A program made the position numbers and the translations under genes. Under the pieces are notes generated by a model, which ran no database searches, was not told where the DNA came from, and was given only the letters and a program-made list of their open reading frames with translations. From Atopobium sp. UBA6362 (GTDB lineage Bacteria > Actinomycetota > Coriobacteriia > Coriobacteriales > Atopobiaceae), in contig DJRK01000055.1 in assembly GCA_002440065.1 (NCBI GenBank), positions 1,823-12,335 on the forward strand: a DNA stretch of 10,513 nucleotides, given 5' to 3'. This document shows positions 7,690 through 10,513 of the stretch, one piece after another (the first letter of the stretch is position 1; the number at the start of each line of letters is the position of its first letter).

Positions 7690-8334
7690 TTACGCCACGT
7701 CCGCGTAGGCGAGGGCGGCGTCGGCAGGCTGCGCAGCATCCCCATCGTAGGCCGCGGCGTCGTCGGCGGCGTCCTGGGCCCCCTCGTCGGAGGCTTGCCG
7801 GTCGGCGGAGGCGTCGTCCTGGGAGGAATCGGTTGCGGCGGTATTGGTATCGGTGTCGGCGGCATCGTTGTCGGCGGTCACGGCCTCGTCCGTGGCCTCG
7901 GCGCCCTGGGACGCCGCGGCATCCGCGGAGAGGTCGACGCTCACGGCGTCGCTCGACAGCGCCATGCCGTAGTTCTGCGTCGCGATGCGGGAGATGCGGG
8001 AGTTGCTCGAGAGGACCGCGCGCTCGATCTTCAGGTCGTCGTTCAGGTTCTGCGCGTCCTCGACGGCGCTTCTCAGCGACGAGTTCGCCTTGAGCGTGCT
8101 CACGGTGGCGCTCGTGAGGGTCACGCGGACCATGCCCACGATAAGGACGACGGCGGCGACCTTCAGGATCGTCTTGGCGTTCGCGAGGAACTGGGCCGAG
8201 ACGCCGCGGCGCGCGCGGGCATCGAGTCCGCCGCCGGGCACGACCTCAAAGGAAGGCCTTGCGGCCTCTCGCTCGAGGGCTGCCCCCCTCTCGGCGAATT
8301 CCATGTCTAGAGCCTCGGAGCCCTGGTACCTCAT
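7690..8334 (-). CDS. ftsL: FtsL-like bitopic division protein with long acidic C-terminal tail
   Basis: The 214-residue protein sits exactly where ftsL belongs, between rsmH and ftsI. It has a hydrophilic N-terminus (1-54), one membrane helix (about 55-77), then a helical, probably coiled-coil stretch (78-115) leading to NSRISRIATQNYGMAL (111-126), which resembles the end of FtsL/DivIC-type domains. In E. coli-type divisomes FtsL forms a complex with FtsB and FtsQ that activates FtsW-FtsI outside the membrane. Unusually, residues 136-214 are a low-complexity tail rich in Ala, Asp, Ser and Thr with one Arg and no Lys. The start chosen is ATG at 8332-8334, preceded by GAGG five bases upstream. 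A TTG at 8377-8379 would add 15 residues but lacks comparable support. FtsL sequences are poorly conserved, so the name rests on position and topology; a generic septum-formation initiator is the alternative. Confidence 0.75.
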   Translation of the reverse strand: MRYQGSEALDMEFAERGAALEREAARPSFEVVPGGGLDARARRGVSAQFLANAKTILKVAAVVLIVGMVRVTLTSATVSTLKANSSLRSAVEDAQNLNDDLKIERAVLSSNSRISRIATQNYGMALSSDAVSVDLSADAAASQGAEATDEAVTADNDAADTDTNTAATDSSQDDASADRQASDEGAQDAADDAAAYDGDAAQPADAALAYADVA

Positions 8335-8339
8335 GACGT

Positions 8340-8343
8340 CCTC
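8340..8343 (-). promoter_or_regulatory. Ribosome-binding site that decides the ftsL start
   Basis: The minus strand reads GAGG five bases before the ATG at 8332-8334. This favours the 214-residue form of the FtsL-like protein over the longer frame starting at the TTG at 8377-8379. Confidence 0.55.
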
Positions 8344-8403
8344 GTGTCGTTTCTGCGGACAAGCCGCGTGCGCATCCAATAATCCGGGCAGGTACGCTGG
8401 GAA

Positions 8404-8439
8404 CTTGAGAGTCGGTTGACGGTCAACCCTCGACCCAAG
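8404..8439. repeat. Nested inverted repeat in the ftsL leader, with a perfect 15-bp palindromic core
   Basis: The core GGTTGACGGTCAACC (8414-8428) is a perfect inverted repeat of seven bases on each side of one G. The symmetry extends outward: GTCG (8411-8414) can pair with CGAC (8431-8434), and CTTG (8404-8407) with CAAG (8436-8439), leaving small bulges. It overlaps a second inverted repeat, CTCGA-N7-TCGAG (8429-8445). It lies 70 to 105 bp upstream of the ftsL ATG. It could be a dimeric repressor's operator or a hairpin in the leader RNA. No T-run follows, so a terminator is unlikely. Confidence 0.6.
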
Positions 8440-8474
8440 ATCGAGCGTTCCTTAAATTCGATCGCTAGTTTTCC

Positions 8475-8540
8475 GATAGTTCGTTGATGGTTCGTTGGTG
8501 GTGCGTTTGAGCTGCGTTTGTGGTGCGGTGGTGCTTCGTT
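8475..8540. repeat. Six degenerate 11-bp tandem repeats between rsmH and ftsL
   Basis: Consecutive plus-strand 11-base units are GATAGTTCGTT, GATGGTTCGTT, GGTGGTGCGTT, TGAGCTGCGTT, TGTGGTGCGGT and GGTGCTTCGTT. The CGTT ends fall at 8482, 8493, 8504, 8515 and 8537, an exact 11-bp period with one degenerate unit (CGGT at 8526). A rough consensus is GRTGGTKCGTT. Another weak copy may precede at 8464-8474. The array is noncoding and lies in the 251-bp gap. A period close to one helical turn would place every unit on the same DNA face, as in cooperative protein-binding arrays. Confidence 0.7.
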
Positions 8541-8553
8541 TGCGGTATGCGAT

Positions 8554-8567
8554 CGGCCTTGCGGCCG
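8554..8567 (-). other. Short hairpin with GCAA tetraloop after rsmH
   Basis: On the minus strand CGGCC-GCAA-GGCCG forms a perfect 5-bp GC stem closed by a GNRA tetraloop, about 20 bases after the rsmH stop. No T-run follows, so termination is not supported. It could protect the 3' end of a processed mraZ-rsmH message or help fold the ftsL leader. Confidence 0.4.
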
Positions 8568-8585
8568 GATGCGCCGAGCTTGCCC

Positions 8586-9548
8586 CTATGCGGTGACGTC
8601 GAGCTTTACCGCCACGCGCGTGAGGGCGCTTCGCGACCTGGGGTTGGCCGCGACCTCCTCGTCTGAGGCGACGAGGGGCTTACGGGTCCTGACCCTGACG
8701 ATCGGCACGTTCCCGCAGACGCAGACGGGCAGGTCGGGTGGGCAGGTGCAGCCTCGGGAAAGCTCCGAGAACACGTGCTTCACGATCCTGTCCTCCAGCG
8801 AGTGGTACGCGATGACGCATATGCGCCCGCCGGGGTTCGCCCATCTCACCGCGGCCCTGAGCCCCCTGTCGAGGACGTCGAGCTCGTGGTTCACCTCGAT
8901 GCGCAGGGCCTGGAAGGTCTTGCGCGCCGGGTGCCCCCCGCTCCTGCGGGCCGCGGCCGGAATCCCCTGTTTGATGACCTCCACGAGCTGGAGGGTCGTC
9001 TCGATGGGGGCCTTGGCCCTCGCCTCGACCACCTTGCGGGCGATCCTGGCGGCGAACTTCTCGTCTCCGTACACACGGAGGATCCGGGTGAGGTCGGCTT
9101 CGTTGTAGGTGTTTATGACCTCTTCTGCGGTTAGGGTGTTGTTCCCCGGATCCATGCGCATGTCTAGGCGGGCGTCCTCGTGGTAAGAGAAGCCGCGCTC
9201 GGGAAGATCGAGCTGGGGGCTGCTCACGCCGAGGTCGAAGAGGAAGCAGTCGACGCCGGGCACCTCGGCTTGGACGAGAAGGTCGTCCAGGTCGCCGAAG
9301 TTTCCCTTCAGGAGCTTCGTGGCCGCGCCGGGGACCTCGCGCGAGAAGCGCTCGGAGGCCGCCGCGAGGGCCATGTCGTCCTGGTCGATGCCTATGGAGA
9401 GGCCGTCGGGGGCCACCCTCTTCGCGAGCTCCACTGAGTGCCCGGCCCCGCCCAGGGTGCAGTCGCAGACGACTTCGCCCGGTTGGGGGTCGAGCTCGCG
9501 GAGGACCTCGTTGAGCATCACGGGTACGTGCTGAAATTCAGTTGTCAA
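8586..9548 (-). CDS. rsmH: RsmH (MraW), 16S rRNA m4C1402 N4-methyltransferase
   Basis: This cytoplasmic SAM-dependent enzyme methylates N4 of C1402 in 16S rRNA at the ribosomal P site. The 320-residue product shows the family motifs in order: HVPVML (7-12), the SAM-binding DCTLGGAGHS (29-38), GIDQD (53-57), FDLGVSSPQLD (104-114), ERGFSY (117-122), LDMRMD (128-133), HPARKTFQALRI (206-217) and YHSLEDRIVK (248-257). Four cysteines in CTCPPDLPVCVCG (267-279) form a CxC-N6-CxC cluster that could bind a metal. The start is TTG at 9546-9548, with a strong AAAGGGGG site eight bases upstream. The N-terminus aligns with the family, which normally begins a few residues before HxPVL. It follows mraZ by 19 bp and is probably cotranscribed with it. 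A 251-bp gap follows. Confidence 0.98.
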   Translation of the reverse strand: MTTEFQHVPVMLNEVLRELDPQPGEVVCDCTLGGAGHSVELAKRVAPDGLSIGIDQDDMALAAASERFSREVPGAATKLLKGNFGDLDDLLVQAEVPGVDCFLFDLGVSSPQLDLPERGFSYHEDARLDMRMDPGNNTLTAEEVINTYNEADLTRILRVYGDEKFAARIARKVVEARAKAPIETTLQLVEVIKQGIPAAARRSGGHPARKTFQALRIEVNHELDVLDRGLRAAVRWANPGGRICVIAYHSLEDRIVKHVFSELSRGCTCPPDLPVCVCGNVPIVRVRTRKPLVASDEEVAANPRSRSALTRVAVKLDVTA

Positions 9549-9556
9549 TTCGCGTT

Positions 9557-9564
9557 CCCCCTTT
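9557..9564 (-). promoter_or_regulatory. Ribosome-binding site that sets the rsmH TTG start
   Basis: The minus strand reads AAAGGGGG eight bases before the TTG at 9546-9548, inside the short mraZ-rsmH spacer. It supports the unusual start codon. Confidence 0.6.
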
Positions 9565-9567
9565 GTC

Positions 9568-10023
9568 CTAACCGAAGAGCAGGTCGTCGAGCTCGTCCTC
9601 GAAGGCCTCCTGCTGCGCGTCCCACTTCTGGGTGTTCCACACCTCGAAGTGGTCGTTCGCGCCCACGATCGTGACGTCGCCGGTCAGGCCGTACTTCTCA
9701 CGAGTGCCGGGCTTGCTCGCGTCGAGCTTGCCGAGCGCCACACGGCCCGCCGAGTCGACGTCGATCGAGACGGCGCGCGCCGTGAGGTTCGTCATGAGAG
9801 CCACGTCCCTGCGGCTGCGGGCGTTGAAACCCTCGCCTTCCCCCTCAAAGAGGGAGTTGACCCAGGCCTCGAAACCCGCGGGGGTGAACCCGTTTACGCT
9901 ATCCTTCATGGGAACGAGGTAGATCGTCTTGGAGTCGTCGCTCACCATCTCCTTGCGGAAGGTGGCGGGCAGGGTGACGCGCGCCTTGGAGTCAACCGAC
10001 ATCGGATAGGACCCAACGAGCAT
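9568..10023 (-). CDS. mraZ: MraZ, AbrB-like transcriptional regulator of the dcw cluster
   Basis: MraZ is a DNA-binding protein with two swapped-hairpin AbrB/SpoVT-like domains. It usually forms large rings and controls its own operon. The 151-residue product begins MLVGSYPMSVDSKARVTLPA, the canonical MraZ opening. The first DxKxR turn is D11-S-K-A-R15, with Ala where Gly is usual. The second is D90-S-A-G-R94. Near the C-terminus FEVWNTQKWD (126-135) is typical, and the protein ends in an acidic stretch. ATG start at 10021-10023 with the ribosome site AGGAGG five bases upstream. It is the first gene of the cluster. A candidate operator for MraZ itself lies about 70-110 bp upstream, suggesting autoregulation. 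Confidence 0.97.
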   Translation of the reverse strand: MLVGSYPMSVDSKARVTLPATFRKEMVSDDSKTIYLVPMKDSVNGFTPAGFEAWVNSLFEGEGEGFNARSRRDVALMTNLTARAVSIDVDSAGRVALGKLDASKPGTREKYGLTGDVTIVGANDHFEVWNTQKWDAQQEAFEDELDDLLFG

Positions 10024-10076
10024 GTCACCCTCCTCTCAGGACAAAGAACCTCATGCCCCTGACGGAGCGTGTGAAT

Positions 10077-10082
10077 ACTATA
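10077..10082 (-). promoter_or_regulatory. Candidate -10 box of the mraZ/dcw promoter
   Basis: The minus strand reads TATAGT, one mismatch from TATAAT, about 54 bp before the mraZ ATG. This would give a 5' leader of roughly 45 nt. A matching -35 is weak (TGTCGG at 10101-10106, spacing 18), and it falls inside the GTGT-box array. An MraZ-occupied operator would therefore block the promoter. This is inferred from sequence alone. Confidence 0.5.
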
Positions 10083-10090
10083 GGGCAAAG

Positions 10091-10130
10091 GACACACCTC
10101 CCGACACCAGAAAACACTTTCCAACACAAA
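10091..10130 (-). promoter_or_regulatory. Candidate MraZ operator: four GTGT boxes at 10-bp spacing
   Basis: Reading the minus strand towards mraZ, four consecutive 10-base units are TTTGTGTTGG, AAAGTGTTTT, CTGGTGTCGG and GAGGTGTGTC. Each has GTGT at the same place (plus-strand ACAC at 10124, 10114, 10104 and 10094). Known MraZ operators are short direct repeats at 10-bp period: TGGG-type in E. coli, AAAGTG(T/G)-type in mycoplasmas. The second unit matches the mycoplasma form exactly. The array lies just upstream of, and probably overlaps, the promoter of mraZ. Confidence 0.75.
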
Positions 10131-10235
10131 GTTGTTCCGGCGCGTGGTTTCGAGGAGCGGGCGGCGCGGGCGAGACCCCACATCTTGTGTTAAGAACGCG
10201 CGTTTCCACCAAAGGGGCCGTCTTTGCCCATACAA

Positions 10236-10355
10236 ATGTCAACTAAATATGGAGGAACGGTGAATCCGCAGGTAAACGAGCTGTTTTGCTCTGCGATACC
10301 GGTCCGCACAAGGGTGTGGAATCTCGATTTTTGCCTGTCTGAGCTGGAGTTTTAG
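10236..10355 (+). CDS. Doubtful 39-codon frame, unrecognised
   Basis: A plus-strand frame runs from ATG 10236 to TAG 10353-10355, with a second possible start, GTG at 10260, preceded by GGAGG at four bases. The predicted peptide includes NELFCSAIPV and FCLSELEF, and I do not recognise it. Base composition is less GC-rich than the flanking genes. After the TAG the same frame stays open to the window end. It could be a small protein, the remnant of a longer one, a leader peptide, or part of an intergenic repeat. Evidence for translation is only the ribosome-like site. Confidence 0.2.
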   Translation: MSTKYGGTVNPQVNELFCSAIPVRTRVWNLDFCLSELEF

Positions 10356-10397
10356 GCGGTTTGCGACCGCAAGATATGGGGCTTGAGGGTCACCTCA
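10356..10397. repeat. Two short inverted repeats after the small frame
   Basis: GCGGT-TTGCG-ACCGC (10356-10370) and TGAGG-GTCA-CCTCA (10384-10397) are perfect 5-bp stems with short loops, 13 bases apart. The first starts immediately after the TAG at 10353-10355. No T-run follows either stem on the plus strand. They may belong to a structured intergenic element, but short stems like these also arise by chance. Confidence 0.3.
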
Positions 10398-10472
10398 GGG
10401 ATGTGGGGCGCGGTGTGGGTATTGGTGTGGGGGCGGCGTGGGAAGAGCGGCGGGAGCGCGGCGATGCCTCCC

Positions 10473-10504
10473 AAAAACGGGCCGCGACCGCACAGTGGGG
10501 CCCG
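10473..10504 (-). terminator. Candidate intrinsic terminator of the gene upstream of mraZ
   Basis: On the minus strand CGGGCC, a 15-base loop and GGCCCG are followed directly by TTTTT. The 6-bp all-GC stem plus T-run fits a short intrinsic terminator for a minus-strand gene lying beyond the right edge, which would insulate the dcw operon. The long loop lowers confidence. Confidence 0.35.
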
Positions 10505-10513
10505 GCGTGGGTC

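Larger units (their letters stand above)
10131..10513. other. Stretch upstream of the dcw promoter with no confident gene
   Basis: This 383-bp segment has no convincing coding region on either strand. It contains a lower-GC patch (about 10224-10350), a doubtful short plus-strand frame, small hairpins, a G-rich run (10405-10442) and a possible minus-strand terminator near the right edge. A 10-bp palindrome AACGCGCGTT (10195-10204) is also present. The neighbour beyond the edge is unknown. Confidence 0.5.

Noticed and set aside
5603..7708. 700-residue plus-strand frame opposite ftsI and the start of murF
   Set aside because: Low-complexity Arg/Val/Asp/His composition typical of antisense frames in GC-rich DNA; ftsI and murF on the other strand explain the sequence.
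7615..7865. Pro/Thr/Arg-rich minus-strand frame overlapping the ftsL tail and ftsI start
   Set aside because: It is the shifted-frame translation of the repetitive acidic-tail codons of the FtsL-like gene, with no independent start signal.
8475..8500. LexA (SOS) box suggested by repeated GTTCG
   Set aside because: An actinomycete SOS box needs CGAAC-N4-GTTCG symmetry; here GTTCG occurs only as direct repeats in the 11-bp array, with no matching inverted half.
10405..10442. G-quadruplex in the run of four G tracts (GGGG, GGG, GGGGG, GGG)
   Set aside because: The loops are 8, 9 and 6 bases, longer than in stable canonical quadruplexes, and such runs are expected in DNA this GC-rich.
1..10513. 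Mobile element, CRISPR array, defence system or tRNA/rRNA gene
   Set aside because: No transposase or integrase-like protein, spaced repeat array, or tRNA/rRNA-like sequence was seen; all large reading frames are accounted for by dcw genes.

Overview
The window is a contiguous piece of the bacterial division and cell wall (dcw) cluster, with every confident gene on the minus strand. In transcription order, from the right end to the left, the genes are mraZ, rsmH (mraW), an ftsL-like gene, ftsI (class B penicillin-binding protein), murF, mraY, murD, ftsW and the first 11 codons of murG, which runs off the left edge. The DNA is very GC-rich and uses TTG and GTG starts freely (ftsW, rsmH, ftsI). 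The cluster structure and protein style suggest a high-GC actinomycete. I favour class Coriobacteriia (Olsenella/Atopobium/Collinsella relatives). That placement is an inference from style and would need a protein search.

Layout. 10024-10513 carries no confident gene. It holds the probable mraZ promoter with four GTGT boxes at exactly 10-bp spacing, a candidate terminator for an upstream gene, two short hairpins, and a doubtful 39-codon plus-strand frame in a patch of lower GC. 8586-10023 holds mraZ and rsmH, 19 bp apart. 8335-8585 is a 251-bp gap, unusual inside a dcw operon, with six degenerate 11-bp tandem repeats and a nested inverted repeat. 120-8334 holds ftsL, ftsI, murF, mraY, murD and ftsW, tightly packed (1-bp overlap to 31-bp gaps) except for a 92-bp gap before murD. 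An 85-bp gap with an imperfect inverted repeat separates ftsW from murG.

How the genes work together. MurD and MurF add residues to the UDP-MurNAc peptide in the cytoplasm. MraY moves the finished phospho-MurNAc-pentapeptide onto undecaprenyl phosphate to give lipid I, and MurG turns that into lipid II. FtsW (SEDS glycosyltransferase) and FtsI (transpeptidase) polymerise and crosslink it at the septum, with the FtsL-like protein as their probable partner. MraZ probably regulates the operon, and RsmH methylates 16S rRNA.

The most notable points are: murE is missing from its usual place between ftsI and murF; MurF has lost the two conserved Asn of the Mur-ligase HNxxN motif; the FtsL-like protein has a long, very acidic C-terminal tail; a clear candidate MraZ operator precedes mraZ; and the ftsL leader contains an unexplained 11-bp repeat array. 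I see no defence system, mobile element, CRISPR array or RNA gene. This is mainly a housekeeping locus with some lineage-specific oddities.
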